From the NCBI RefSeq assembly GCF_049896245.1, contig NZ_JAFCTX010000016.1, forward strand, positions 1-64,000: a stretch of DNA of 64,000 nt, in the 5' to 3' direction. Under the pieces are notes generated by a model. It saw nothing but the letters and a program-made list of their open reading frames with translations, was not told the origin of the DNA and ran no database searches. The position numbers were made by a program, and so were the translations under genes. The stretch comes from Cypionkella sp049896245 (GTDB lineage Bacteria; Pseudomonadota; Alphaproteobacteria; Rhodobacterales; Rhodobacteraceae). This document shows, in pieces, positions 51,473 to 60,583 of the stretch. Every line of letters starts with the position of its first letter. Position 1 is the stretch's first letter.

Positions 51473-53350
51473 TTAATTGTTCATCTGGGCATGCACCGCG
51501 TTGATCGCGGCTTGGTCCAAGGTGATCCCGGCAGAGGCGGTCAGCGCGGCAGTATACAGAGCCATCACGTCGTCGGAAATGGCACGTCCCGCATTGACGT
51601 TGATGGCATCGCGCAGGGCAGTGGCGTCTTCGCCTGTGGTGGCAGCAGCGCTGATGGTGTTAAGTTGCACCACGGCGGCGAAACCGGGGGCCTCGATCAC
51701 CCGCAGATCGTTCGGCTGCATCTGGAACACTGCCTCCAACAGGCTGGGCGGGGCATCTTTCACCACGCCTTGACGGTCGATCTGGGTGGTGCGCGATACG
51801 ATGCCGAAGCCGCCAAGGCTGGCACCGCCTTCGACCGCCGACTTGATCCGGGTGGCTTCATCCGACAGCGCTTTGGCGAGGGCGTCTGCTGTCGCGGCGG
51901 CAGTGACTTTTTCCTTCACCTTGTCGAACGGCACGGGGGCCGGTGGCACGGTGCTGTCGAGTTGCATCGCCACAAGGCCGCCGTCATCCAGCACGATGAC
52001 TTCGGGGAAATCGCCCTCGGCCAGTTTGTCTGCGGTGTCGCGGAAGCCTTTATAGCCTGTGATCGGGTCGTTGTCGGAAGCGCCTGCTGCGTAATCGGTG
52101 GTCTGCAACGTCAGGCCCTGCTCTTTGGCAACATCCGCGAGGGTGGCACCGCCTGCAAGCGCGTCATCGACCGCTTCGACCTTGCCGGAGATTTCCTTGC
52201 GGGCGGATTCGAGTTGCTGCTCCAGCGCCAGATCGGGCTTGGCTTGCTCATAGGTAGTTTCTTGCGCCGACAGGATCGCGTTCATGCGGAACAAAGCCGG
52301 GCCGATCGAGGATGGGAACGGGCCGACGACGCCGGGGTCTTTCAGGGCGAACACGGCGTCGCCTGCTTGGCCAAGTTCCTTTTGCGACACGTCGCCGATG
52401 TCGACATCTTCGAGGCTGAGGTTGCGCTCTTTCACTAGATCATCGAACGAAGTGCCTGCGTCGATGCGGGCCTTTGCGGCATCGGCATCGGCGTCGGTGG
52501 CGAAGGCGAGGCGTTCGACAAGGCGCTTTTCGGGGATGATGTAGGTGGAAAGGCGCGATTGGTAGGTGGCTTTCAGCGCCGCTTCATCCAAAGGCATGTC
52601 TTTGGCGAGGGTTTCTGGCAGCAGCGAGACGTAAGCGATGCGTTTGGCCTCTGGGCGGGTGTAGGCTTCGATATGGGCGGTGTAATAGGCCTGCGAATCG
52701 GCGTCGGTCAGTGGCGGCATCGGTTTGGTCAGCGATTTTTCGGTCAGGCGCAGCATGGAAAAGCCGCGCTGCTCACCGGCCCAGGCCGCGATGGTGTCGG
52801 TCAGGGTTTGTGGCGGGACGAGGCCGCTGGAGATCGCGGTTTGCAAAAGCTGGCGCGCGGTGTCGGCGCGCAGGCCGGATTCAAAGCTGGATTCGGTCAG
52901 GTTGTTCTGGCGCAGAACCTCGCGGTAGGTGGTGCGATCAAAGCCATCGACGCCCTGAAAGCTGGGGATCGCCGAGACTTTGCTGGCAACCGAAGCATCG
53001 CCGACCGAGAGGCCGACGCGGTCCGCTTCATTGTCCAACGCGGCGCGGTCCATGACTTGTTGCAGCACTTGGCGGTCAAGGCCGATGGCTTGGGCCTGTT
53101 GCAGGGTGACGGGTTGGCCGATTTGTTTGGAGAAGCCGTCCATCGCCTGGCGGAGCGCGCGGGCATAGTCGTTGACGTCGATCTTGCGCTCGCCGACCGT
53201 GCCGATGGAAGCTGTGCCGCCGCCGAAATTAGTCACGCCAAAGCCGCCCAAGCCGCCAACCAGCATGGCCATCAGCACCCATGCCATAACGGACGCGCCC
53301 CGGCGCTTTTTCTGCGGGGTGTCGTCGGAGGTATTGGGTGTCTTGGCCAT
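51473..53350 (-). CDS. PpiD-like periplasmic folding factor (SurA-N/PPIase type)
   Basis: The 625-residue protein has one N-terminal membrane anchor (VMAWVLMAMLVGGLGGFGV) followed by SurA-N-like helices (VNDYARALRQAMDGFSKQIG) and a parvulin-type region. It probably helps outer-membrane proteins fold, working from the periplasmic face of the inner membrane. Its place directly upstream of trpE is a common arrangement in this order, as I recall it. Confidence 0.88.
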   Translation of the reverse strand: MAKTPNTSDDTPQKKRRGASVMAWVLMAMLVGGLGGFGVTNFGGGTASIGTVGERKIDVNDYARALRQAMDGFSKQIGQPVTLQQAQAIGLDRQVLQQVMDRAALDNEADRVGLSVGDASVASKVSAIPSFQGVDGFDRTTYREVLRQNNLTESSFESGLRADTARQLLQTAISSGLVPPQTLTDTIAAWAGEQRGFSMLRLTEKSLTKPMPPLTDADSQAYYTAHIEAYTRPEAKRIAYVSLLPETLAKDMPLDEAALKATYQSRLSTYIIPEKRLVERLAFATDADADAAKARIDAGTSFDDLVKERNLSLEDVDIGDVSQKELGQAGDAVFALKDPGVVGPFPSSIGPALFRMNAILSAQETTYEQAKPDLALEQQLESARKEISGKVEAVDDALAGGATLADVAKEQGLTLQTTDYAAGASDNDPITGYKGFRDTADKLAEGDFPEVIVLDDGGLVAMQLDSTVPPAPVPFDKVKEKVTAAATADALAKALSDEATRIKSAVEGGASLGGFGIVSRTTQIDRQGVVKDAPPSLLEAVFQMQPNDLRVIEAPGFAAVVQLNTISAAATTGEDATALRDAINVNAGRAISDDVMALYTAALTASAGITLDQAAINAVHAQMNN

Positions 53351-53456
53351 GGGTCTGCCTGCTTACAAAGGTTTGGCCGCTTGTCTAAGCGGTTGCGGGG
53401 ATGGGGGCAAGAGTGGGGTGGGGGGGGGCATGCACCGCATCACAACCTCCCGTTGG

Positions 53457-53831
53457 TTATAGATCGACGCTGCAGTCAAATTCCGATTTTATGCCAGCTT
53501 TAAGCGCACGAAGCCCCGGAGTGTCGCGGCGGAGCATGTCAAGGTTGGGAATATCGCCACCAGTGGTATTGTAGGCTTCTAACGCGGCTTGTGCCTTTGC
53601 GGCTGCATCCTTGGCATAGACTGACAAGCGAGACTGAAGTGCGACATGGGCCGCGTTTGCGCGCGCTTCGGCTTCGGCGGCATCTGTCGTGATGGTGCAA
53701 TGGTAGATCAGGCTGCTTTTGCCGTCAGTTGTCTTCAAAGCGATGATCAGTTGCGGGCCAGAGGTGAACCACCACCCCAGCAGCGCCAGAAGGACGGCAC
53801 CCGCGCCCGCAACGAGGGTTTTATTGCGCAT
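53457..53831 (-). CDS. Hypothetical membrane-anchored protein
   Basis: A 124-residue product with one N-terminal hydrophobic segment (TLVAGAGAVLLALLGWWF), an Ala-rich helical middle (DAAEAEARANAAHVALQSRL) and two Cys (HCTI, FDCSVDL) that could form a disulfide outside the cytoplasm. I do not recognise a family. It starts two bases after the aminotransferase stop, so the two may be cotranscribed. Confidence 0.6.
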   Translation of the reverse strand: MRNKTLVAGAGAVLLALLGWWFTSGPQLIIALKTTDGKSSLIYHCTITTDAAEAEARANAAHVALQSRLSVYAKDAAAKAQAALEAYNTTGGDIPNLDMLRRDTPGLRALKAGIKSEFDCSVDL

Positions 53832-53833
53832 TC

Positions 53834-55042
53834 TCAGCCCTTGAACGCCGACAGCCTGCGGAATGTCTCACTGATGCCCGCTTGGTCAACATTGGCGAAG
53901 GCGATGCGGATTTGGCGTTTTCCCGCTTCGGAATCCTTGGGCTGGAACATGGTGCCGGGGAGCATCAGCAGGCCCGCTTCAGAGACGAGGCGTTTGCACA
54001 GCGCGTCGGAGGCTGCGGGGTAGGGGTGTTCGACATAGGCGAAATAGGCGCCGCAGCCGAGGAGCGTCCAGTCGGGCAGGGCGGTGAAGCCAGTGACCAT
54101 GGCGGTTCGGCGCGCGAGGATTTCGGCGCGTTCGCCTGCGACCCATTGGGATAGGTTCTGCATCCCCCAGAGCGCGCCGATTTGGCCCAACTGGTTGGGG
54201 CAGATCGCGACGGTGTCGAGGAATTTCTCAATCTGGAACAGGCGGGCAGCGGAGGCGGTGACGCAGCCTACGCGGTGGCCGGTGAGGCGGTAGGCTTTGG
54301 AGAAGCTGTAGAGTTGGATCAGGGTGTCGTGCCAGTCGGGGTCGGTGAACAGATCGTGCGGTCTGCCCCCATTTTCGGAAGAATGGCGGCTGTCGAAGTC
54401 GCGGTAAGTCTCGTCTACGATCAGGGCGAGGCCCTTTGCGCGGCAGAGGTCGCGGAAGGCGGTCAGCGTCTCGGCGGGGTATTCGACGCCGCCGGGGTTG
54501 TTGGGGCTGACGAGGACGATGGCGCGGGTGCGGTCGGTGATCAGGCGCGCGGCGGCCTCGGCCTCGGGGATCAGGCCGGGGCCTGCGGCGAGGGGTACGG
54601 TATTGACGCCTTGCATGTCCAGCCACATTTTGTGGTTGAAATACCACGGCGTCGGCAAGATCACCTCATCGCCCGCGCCTGCCAGAGTGGACATCACAGC
54701 GCAGAAGGCTTGGTTGCAGCCTTGAGTGATCGCGGTCTGGCTTTCCAACACGGTGCCGCCGTAGGCCTGCGACCATTGTTTGGCGACCTCGGCGCGCAGG
54801 GCGGGCAGGCCCAGCACCGGGCCGTAGAGATGGGCGTCGGGGTTGTTCAGCGCGGCATCGGCCAAAGCCTGACGCAGACCCAACGGAGGGCTTTCGACCG
54901 GGGCGGCTTGGCTGATGTTGATCAAGGGGCGCTCGGGCGGAAAGCTTACGCCTTGCAACCAGCGCCGCGCCTCCATCACCGGCGGCGGATCGGTGGCGGC
55001 CATCCTTGGATTCAGCGGGGTTGGGTTGAGGGGGTGGATCAT
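53834..55042 (-). CDS. PLP-dependent aminotransferase, class I/II
   Basis: The 402-residue fold-type I aminotransferase has AHLYGPVLGLPALRAEVAKQ, LVSPNNPGGVEYPAE, ALIVDETYRDF and the PLP lysine in LYSFSKAYRLTGHRVG. Substrate not inferable; aspartate/aromatic-type enzymes share these motifs. ATG 55042 has GGAGG seven bases upstream. Confidence 0.88.
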   Translation of the reverse strand: MIHPLNPTPLNPRMAATDPPPVMEARRWLQGVSFPPERPLINISQAAPVESPPLGLRQALADAALNNPDAHLYGPVLGLPALRAEVAKQWSQAYGGTVLESQTAITQGCNQAFCAVMSTLAGAGDEVILPTPWYFNHKMWLDMQGVNTVPLAAGPGLIPEAEAAARLITDRTRAIVLVSPNNPGGVEYPAETLTAFRDLCRAKGLALIVDETYRDFDSRHSSENGGRPHDLFTDPDWHDTLIQLYSFSKAYRLTGHRVGCVTASAARLFQIEKFLDTVAICPNQLGQIGALWGMQNLSQWVAGERAEILARRTAMVTGFTALPDWTLLGCGAYFAYVEHPYPAASDALCKRLVSEAGLLMLPGTMFQPKDSEAGKRQIRIAFANVDQAGISETFRRLSAFKG

Positions 55043-55095
55043 CTGGGTGCCTCCTTGCCGATGCTCTTCCGCCCTTGCGGGCGTCATCGCTGATG

Positions 55096-55339
55096 TTGCG
55101 CAGTGTTGCTAGGATAAGGCTGCAAGATCAAGCGAGAAGCGTCCGCAAGCCAGCGACGAGCCGCGGCTTAATGGGTGGCGCTGGCCTTGGCGCTGCGCCT
55201 GACTTTCAGGGCTTTTGTTGCGCGGTGTTGCTAGGATAAGGCTGCAAGATCAAGCGAGAAGCGCCCGCAAGGCAGCGTCGAGCCGCAGCTTAATGGGTGG
55301 CGCTGGCCTTGGCGCTGCGCTTGACTTTCAGGGCTTTGT
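55096..55339 (+). repeat. 122-bp tandem duplication including the 3' end of the DUF2127 gene
   Basis: Two adjacent copies (55096-55217 and 55218-55339) differ at about six positions. Each contains TTGCTAGGATAAGGCTGCAA and ends in GACTTTCAGGGCTTT. The right copy includes the last codons and stop of the DUF2127 gene; the left copy repeats the same codons (for K-A-L-K-V-R-R-S-A-K-A-S-A-T-H and a stop) without a gene attached. Confidence 0.95.
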
Positions 55340-55856
55340 ATTCCTGCCAGACCAGCGCGATCATCATCAGATCGAAGAACGCCAGCAGCAGCAGGAACGG
55401 CGAGCCATTGTGCAGGAATTCAAACAACTGGTAGATCACGAAGCCCGACAGCACCACCATCGCCGCCGGATAAGCCCAAAGGATGCGCGCCCAGAGCATC
55501 ACCACCATCGCCAGTTTCAAGCCGCCATGCAGCAGCAGATACCAGCCGTAAAAGTCTTGGGTGGCAACCGGAAAGCCCTCCATCGCGCGCTGGGTCCAGG
55601 CGGCGAGGGTGTCTGTGGGTTGCTCGGCGATCTGGAAATGCGTCAGCCAGTACAGCAGTCGTGCCGCAGGGGCATTTGGGGTCAAAAGCAGACCGAGGCC
55701 GGCCAGAAACTCGGCGGAACACAGCAGGCCCTTGATCGCAAGGCTGGTCTCGAACAACCAATGCAGCACATTCGCGCGGCTGGGGCGTTTGAGGCCCAAC
55801 GCCTTGTTGCCTGCCAGCCGTTCGCTGCTTTGGTTTTCGCTGGGCAAGAGGGACAA
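55290..55856 (-). CDS. DUF2127 family membrane protein
   Basis: The 188-residue protein has four hydrophobic segments: LFETSLAIKGLLCSAEFLAG, then FYGWYLLLHGGLKLAMVVML, AMVVLSGFVIYQLFEF and PFLLLLAFFDLMMIALVW. These match DUF2127 (GLKLAMVVMLWARILWAYP). Function unknown. No ATG fits; TTG 55856 with AAAGG eight bases upstream is the likely start. The 3' end is duplicated downstream. The 230-bp gap to the right (55857-56086) shows no gene I would call. Confidence 0.75.
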   Translation of the reverse strand: MSLLPSENQSSERLAGNKALGLKRPSRANVLHWLFETSLAIKGLLCSAEFLAGLGLLLTPNAPAARLLYWLTHFQIAEQPTDTLAAWTQRAMEGFPVATQDFYGWYLLLHGGLKLAMVVMLWARILWAYPAAMVVLSGFVIYQLFEFLHNGSPFLLLLAFFDLMMIALVWQEYKALKVKRSAKASATH

Positions 55857-56086
55857 TGGCGCGGCCTTTCAGTTGCCCAAGGCAGTCAGGCCCGCAGGGT
55901 ATGGCGCAAGATCGCCCAGCGTTGCAAGTGGATTAGATGCACCCCCAATGTTGTGATGGGGTCGGGCATCGGCATTGCCGACAAGGGCCCGGTTTGCCGG
56001 ACAGCGCCCCGAAATCTTGGCCGCTTTCGCCCAGATGATCCGACAGGATCGAATGTTCGCTGTGGGGAATTGCCGTAGCAGCACCG

Positions 56087-56257
56087 CTAGGGTGTGGATT
56101 TTGCATTACCATGGGTCAGCGCCCTGACCCCGATATCATCTTCAGACTTTGGCATCGTGATATTTAGAGGGGCGGGGGCGACGGATGTGCCGGTGTTCGG
56201 ATCATGGCAGCCTGCCATCAGCAGCGGTGAAAGCAACAGAAGAAACGCGAGCCTCAT
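56087..56257 (-). CDS. Small lipoprotein
   Basis: A 56-residue product with a clear lipoprotein signal: MRLAFLLLLSPLLMAGC, the lipobox being LMAGC (Cys17). The mature part is only about 40 residues (HDPNTGTSVAPAPLNITMPK and a short tail). Small lipoproteins of this kind are easily missed. No family recognised. Confidence 0.65.
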   Translation of the reverse strand: MRLAFLLLLSPLLMAGCHDPNTGTSVAPAPLNITMPKSEDDIGVRALTHGNAKSTP

Positions 56258-56360
56258 TGTGATCCCCACAAAAACAAACCTAACAGTTCAGCCAGCGTAA
56301 CGACCTGGCAATTTGCGTCAATAGCTTTGGGTCAGGGCCTTGCAATCGAAGATCAGGGTT

Positions 56361-56867
56361 TCAGTCAGCACCCCGGAAGGGCTGGACGTATTGCAGCGCC
56401 ATGTCCCAAGGAAAGAAGATCCAGGTGTCTTGGCTGACCTCGGTGATATAGCTGTCAACCTGCGGCTTGCCGGAGGGTTTGGCGTAGACGGTGGCGAAAT
56501 GCGCATGCGGGTAAAGTTTGCGCACCACTTCCAAGGTTTTGCCCGAATCCACCAGATCATCGACGATCAGAATCCCGGTGCCATCGCCCATCAGATCGGC
56601 CTGCGGGGCCTTGATGACTTCCGGGATCGAGCCTTGGGTCTGGTGGTTGTAGCTTTTGATCGAAATGGTGTCGACGCGTCGGATGTCCAACTCGCGCGCC
56701 ACGATCATTGCGGGCACCAGACCGCCGCGGGTGATGCCGACCACGGCTTTCCACAACCCATTGTCCGGCCCCTTGCCGTCCAGCCGCCACGCCAGCGCGC
56801 GTGAGTCGCGGTGCATCTGATCCCAGCTGACGTGAAAGCCTTTTTCATGCGGCAAGCGGTCGTTCAT
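56361..56867 (-). CDS. gpt: Xanthine-guanine phosphoribosyltransferase
   Basis: Salvages xanthine and guanine to XMP and GMP. The 168-residue protein has the PRPP-binding motif GILIVDDLVDSGKTLEVV and AVVGITRGGLVPAMIVAREL. It ends with the FFPWDMALQYV segment found in Gpt enzymes. Confidence 0.94.
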   Translation of the reverse strand: MNDRLPHEKGFHVSWDQMHRDSRALAWRLDGKGPDNGLWKAVVGITRGGLVPAMIVARELDIRRVDTISIKSYNHQTQGSIPEVIKAPQADLMGDGTGILIVDDLVDSGKTLEVVRKLYPHAHFATVYAKPSGKPQVDSYITEVSQDTWIFFPWDMALQYVQPFRGAD

Positions 56868-56884
56868 GGCAGGCTCCTGTTTGG

Positions 56885-56938
56885 CGGAGGGCGGGGGCCA
56901 GCCCCCGCACCCCCGGGATATTTGTGAACAGATGAAAG
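56885..56938 (+). repeat. Composite intergenic element copy 8
   Basis: GCGGGGGCCAGCCCCCGC is a perfect palindrome. It is followed by ACCCCCGGGATATTTGTGAA and CAGATGAAAGG. It lies between gpt and the LysE-type gene, both on the minus strand, and reads in the plus direction. Confidence 0.7.
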
Positions 56939-56939
56939 G

Positions 56940-57554
56940 TCAGGTGGCGGCGATCTTGAGGCCGAGGATGGCAAGCATACCACCAAAGCAGCGGTCGATG
57001 ATGGATTTCAGGCTGATATAGGCGGCCTTTGAGCGGTGGAACGAGAAGATGCGGGCCACCACGGTGTTCCAGATCGTCTCATTCAGGAACACCACCAGCA
57101 GAAGCGCTGCATAGACCCAAGCCGGGGTATGCGGCGGTACGGTGCCCACGAAGATCGCCGAGAACAGCACGGCGGGCTTCGGGTTGGCAAGTTGGGTGAT
57201 CAGGCCAAGGCGGAAGGCCGACAGCGGCGTGCGTGGCGGGCGAGCGGTTTCGGCCATATCCAGCGGTTGATCGGCGGTTTTCCACATGCCCCACGCCATG
57301 TAGATCAGGTAAAGCCCGCCCGCGATTTTTAAGCCGTAGAGCAAAGCGGGGGCGGCTTGGAACACAAGGTTCAGGCCGAACAAAGCCGCCATCGCCCAGA
57401 TCACGCCACCGATGCCGATGCCGCAGGCGAGGAAGAACCCGGTGCGCAGGCCCTCGATCACGCCGGTGCGCGCCGACATCAGCACGGCGGGGCCGGGGCT
57501 GATCGCGACCATCAGATGCAGGAAGGCGACGGCGAGGAAAGCGGTGAGGGTCAT
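56940..57554 (-). CDS. LysE/RhtB-family amino-acid exporter
   Basis: The 204-residue polytopic protein shows the LysE pattern: FLHLMVAISPGPAVLMSART, GIGIGGVIWAMAALFGLNLV, KIAGGLYLIYMAWGMWK and RLGLITQLANPKPAVLFSAI, with about six membrane segments. It exports an amino acid or related metabolite; substrate unknown. Confidence 0.9.
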   Translation of the reverse strand: MTLTAFLAVAFLHLMVAISPGPAVLMSARTGVIEGLRTGFFLACGIGIGGVIWAMAALFGLNLVFQAAPALLYGLKIAGGLYLIYMAWGMWKTADQPLDMAETARPPRTPLSAFRLGLITQLANPKPAVLFSAIFVGTVPPHTPAWVYAALLLVVFLNETIWNTVVARIFSFHRSKAAYISLKSIIDRCFGGMLAILGLKIAAT

Positions 57555-57579
57555 CTGGCGGCTACCTTAAAGGGTGAAA

Positions 57580-58416
57580 CTAGTCCTTACGGCCCGTGAC
57601 TACATCAATATCCGGCGCATCGACGGCTTTCATGCCGACGACATGATAGCCCGCATCAACGTGCAGGTTCTCGCCAGTGGTGCCCGAGCCGAGATCGGAC
57701 AGCAGGTAAAGCGCCGCCTTGCCGACTTCCTCTTGCGTGACATTGCGCCGCAGCGGGCTGTTGAGCTCGTTCCACTTCATGATGTAACGGAAATCGCCGA
57801 TGCCAGAGGCGGCAAGGGTTTTGATCGGGCCTGCCGAGATCGCATTGACCCGGATGCCGTCCTTGCCAAGGTCTTCGGCGAGGTATTTCACGCTCGCCTC
57901 TAGGCCGGCTTTGGCAATGCCCATCACGTTGTAATGCGGCATGACTTTTTCGGCGCCGTAATAGGTGAGCGTCAGCAGAGAGCCGCCTTTGTTCATCATC
58001 GCGCACGCGCGCTGGCACACGGCGGTGAAGGAGTAGACCGAAATATCCATCGTCATCAAGAAGTTAGCGCGGCTGGTGTCAACGTAGCGGCCGCGCAGTT
58101 CGGCCTTGTCTGAAAAGCCGATGGCGTGGACCACAAAATCAATCTTGCCCCACATTTCGGCCAGATGCGCGAACAAAGCGTCGATCGACGCCTCATCCGC
58201 CACGTCACATTCGACGAAAGTGTTCATGCCGATCGAGGCGGCGAGGGGTTCGACGCGCTTTTTCAGCGCCTCACCCTGATAAGAAAATGCGATCTCCGCG
58301 CCTTGAGCCGCTATGGCTTGTGCGATGCCCCAAGCGATGGATTTGTCATTGGCCAGACCCATGATCAGCCCACGTTTGCCCGCCATAAGCGGGCCCGTCA
58401 CGAGTCCAGTTGACAT
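57580..58416 (-). CDS. fabI: Enoyl-[acyl-carrier-protein] reductase
   Basis: The last step of fatty-acid elongation, NADH-dependent. The 278-residue short-chain dehydrogenase has the modified cofactor loop GLANDKSIAWGIAQAIA and the FabI active site Tyr-x6-Lys in TYYGAEKVMPHYNVMGIAKA. It ends with GENLHVDAGYHVVGM. ATG 58416 has GGGGAAG upstream. It is divergent from pdxH across 92 bp. Confidence 0.96.
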   Translation of the reverse strand: MSTGLVTGPLMAGKRGLIMGLANDKSIAWGIAQAIAAQGAEIAFSYQGEALKKRVEPLAASIGMNTFVECDVADEASIDALFAHLAEMWGKIDFVVHAIGFSDKAELRGRYVDTSRANFLMTMDISVYSFTAVCQRACAMMNKGGSLLTLTYYGAEKVMPHYNVMGIAKAGLEASVKYLAEDLGKDGIRVNAISAGPIKTLAASGIGDFRYIMKWNELNSPLRRNVTQEEVGKAALYLLSDLGSGTTGENLHVDAGYHVVGMKAVDAPDIDVVTGRKD

Positions 58417-58508
58417 TTGGTCTTCCCCGTCCACCCTATTTCCTGAAAAAGCTGTGTAGGCGAAAGGCTGCTCTGCATCAAGAGCAGCGCGCCACGGAAG
58501 GAAAGATC

Positions 58509-59111
58509 ATGGACAGAAACGGAATTTTTGCGGGCGATGACCCGTTTGCCATCGCGAAACTCTGGATGACGGCGGCGGAGGCGACCGAACCGAACGATCC
58601 AAACGCGATTGCTTTGGCGACGGTGGACTCGGAAGGCTTGCCGAATGTGCGGATGGTTTTGCTGAAGGACATCGAACCGGATGCGTTTGTGTTCTACACC
58701 AACTATGGCTCGGCCAAGGGGCGTGAGTTGGATGCTTCGGGCAAAGCGGCTTTTGTGCTGCATTGGAAAAGCTTGCGCCGTCAGATCCGGGTGCGCGGTC
58801 TGGTCAGCCGCGAGGAGGGCAAGCCTGCCGATGACTACTATGCCAGCCGTAGTCTGAAGTCGCGGTTGGGGGCTTGGGCGTCGGATCAGTCGCAGCCGCT
58901 TTCTTCGCGGCTGAGTTTGATGGCAGAGGTGGCAAAAGTCACCGCCGCGCAGGGTGCAAATCCCACACGTCCACCGTTCTGGGGCGGCTTCCGTATTGTT
59001 CCTTTAGAGATGGAGTTCTGGGCAGATGGCAACTTCAGGTTGCATGATCGCTTTCGATGGTCACGCCAAGCTATTGATAAGCCGTGGGAAATTTTGCGAC
59101 TTAACCCGTAA
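58509..59111 (+). CDS. pdxH: Pyridoxamine 5'-phosphate oxidase
   Basis: FMN-dependent oxidation of PNP and PMP to PLP. The 200-residue protein has MVLLKDIEPDAFVFYTNYGS, KAAFVLHWKSLRRQIRVRG, SQPLSSR, PPFWGGFRIVPLEMEFW and the C-terminal WEILRLNP. ATG 58509 has GGAAGGAAAG upstream. The window contains several PLP enzymes that would use the product. Confidence 0.96.
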   Translation: MDRNGIFAGDDPFAIAKLWMTAAEATEPNDPNAIALATVDSEGLPNVRMVLLKDIEPDAFVFYTNYGSAKGRELDASGKAAFVLHWKSLRRQIRVRGLVSREEGKPADDYYASRSLKSRLGAWASDQSQPLSSRLSLMAEVAKVTAAQGANPTRPPFWGGFRIVPLEMEFWADGNFRLHDRFRWSRQAIDKPWEILRLNP

Positions 59112-59130
59112 ATTTCACGAAGCGTGAAAT
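59112..59130 (+). terminator. Hairpin directly after the pdxH stop
   Basis: ATTTCACG-AAG-CGTGAAAT is a perfect 8-bp stem with a 3-nt loop beginning at the first base after the stop codon. There is no long T-tract, so it may be a weak terminator or 3'-end stabiliser. Confidence 0.6.
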
Positions 59131-59229
59131 GATCTGTGCATAAATGCAGAAAAGATAGCTCTTGCAACGGCGGGGGATATGACCGCATGACTAAGCCTTA
59201 AGGGGCTTTATCTGGGGAAACGGCCTTCT

Positions 59230-59757
59230 ATGAATGATGAAGAAATGGACGTGCAAATTCTGCACGGCCTCGTGAAGTGGTTCGATCCAGCCAAGGGTTT
59301 TGGCTTTATAGTCGCAGAGGGACACTCTGGGGATATATTGCTGCACGCCAATGTGCTGCGGAATTATGGGCAAAGCTCGGTTGCTGATGGCGCCGGGATC
59401 ACGGTTAAGGTGCAACAAACCCAACGGGGTGTGCAGGCGGTGGAGGTCGTGAAGATCGAACCGCCCGCTGGATCGGTGTTTCCCTTGGGGGAAGATACCG
59501 AGCATACAACCCCGGAAGAAATCGCTATCCTGCCGATGGAACCGGCACGGGTGAAGTGGTTCGACAAGGGCAAGGGCTTTGGTTTTGCCAATGTGTTTGG
59601 CCGCAACGAAGATGTCTTCGTGCATGTCGAAGTGCTGCGCCATTCCGGTTTCGCCGATCTTGCGGCGGGCGAGGCGATCTGCCTGCGCATCGTCGAAGGC
59701 AAACGTGGGCGTATGGCGGTGCAGGTGTTGTCATGGGAAGCGGCGGTTCATCTCTGA
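59230..59757 (+). CDS. Protein with two cold-shock domains
   Basis: The 175-residue protein contains two complete CSDs. The first (residues about 12-72) has GLVKWFDPAKGFGFIVAEG and DILLHANVL; the second (about 106-168) has ARVKWFDKGKGFGFANVFG and DVFVHVEVL. The RNP1 and RNP2 aromatic residues are present in both. It probably binds single-stranded nucleic acid. The gene has a leader of more than 100 bases after the pdxH hairpin. Its 3' end overlaps the next gene by 25 bases. Confidence 0.92.
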   Translation: MNDEEMDVQILHGLVKWFDPAKGFGFIVAEGHSGDILLHANVLRNYGQSSVADGAGITVKVQQTQRGVQAVEVVKIEPPAGSVFPLGEDTEHTTPEEIAILPMEPARVKWFDKGKGFGFANVFGRNEDVFVHVEVLRHSGFADLAAGEAICLRIVEGKRGRMAVQVLSWEAAVHL

Positions 59758-60206
59758 TCTTGGCTTTGGTGTTTGGCGGTGCAGCCCATGCGCGGTGCGC
59801 CCCTGATACCGTTGAGCTGCGCGGGCCCTCGGGCGTGCAGCGGTTTTCGGTGGAAATTGCTGATTCCGAGGCCGAGCGCAGCAAGGGTCTCATGTTGCGC
59901 GACCATATGGCCGCCTCGGCGGGGATGCTGTTTGTCTATGAACAGCCGAAACACGCCTATTTCTGGATGAAAGACACGCTGCTGCCGTTGGATATGGTGT
60001 TCGCTGATGCCACCGGGCTGGTGACTTTGGTGCGTAGCAATGCGGTGCCGCTGGATGAGACGCCGATTGACGGCGGCGATGGCGTGGCCGTGGTGCTGGA
60101 GATCAACGCAGGCTTGGCCAAACGGATGGGGATTGCGCCGGGATCGGTGCTGCGCAGTGCGGCTTTGGATCAATCTGTCGCGGCATGGCGATGTGCGGAC
60201 CAGTAA
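59733..60206 (+). CDS. DUF192 family exported protein
   Basis: The 157-residue protein has an N-terminal export signal (MGSGGSSLILALVFGGAAHA) and the DUF192 domain: FSVEIADSEAERSKGLMLRD, FVYEQPKHAYFWMKDTLLPL and DMVFADATG. Function unknown. The start lies inside the cold-shock gene, giving a 25-base overlap that suggests coupled translation. Confidence 0.85.
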   Translation: MGSGGSSLILALVFGGAAHARCAPDTVELRGPSGVQRFSVEIADSEAERSKGLMLRDHMAASAGMLFVYEQPKHAYFWMKDTLLPLDMVFADATGLVTLVRSNAVPLDETPIDGGDGVAVVLEINAGLAKRMGIAPGSVLRSAALDQSVAAWRCADQ

Positions 60207-60303
60207 GCCGTTTCGCTGATTTGCAAATCAAATGGCTTTCACGTTGCCGGAAGTGCTTTAGCGACTTTTCAATCCCGATAAAGCGGGTTATGAGACTGGC
60301 AGT

Positions 60304-60377
<74 letters not shown>

Positions 60378-60380
<3 letters not shown>

Positions 60381-60496
60381 ATTTTCCAAGGATGTCAATT
60401 TTCCAAAGTTTCCAATTTCCCAAAGCTTCCAGTTTCCCAGAACTGCCAATTTCCCAAAGCTTTCAGTTTCTCGAAATTCTCACTCTCTCAGTTTGG
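60378..60496 (+). repeat. 17-bp tandem repeat array starting in the CCA of tRNA-Pro
   Basis: Seven consecutive 17-base units can be laid out from 60378. They include CCAATTTTCCAAGGATG (60378-60394), CCAATTTCCCAAAGCTT (60412-60428 and again 60446-60462), CCAGTTTCCCAGAACTG (60429-60445) and TCAGTTTCTCGAAATTC (60463-60479). The units decay towards the right. The array is C/T-rich and of lower GC content than its surroundings. Confidence 0.88.
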
Positions 60497-60583
60497 TGTA
60501 TTTCATGCGCTGCGCTTTGCGTCTGTGTGCTGGCTTGTCCAAGCCGAGCCGCCGGGCCATATCTGTAGCAAAGGAGCCCCGCC

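Noticed and set aside
55869..56084. 71-residue minus-strand ORF between the DUF2127 gene and the small lipoprotein
   Set aside because: No ribosome-binding site, no recognisable features; not supported as a gene.
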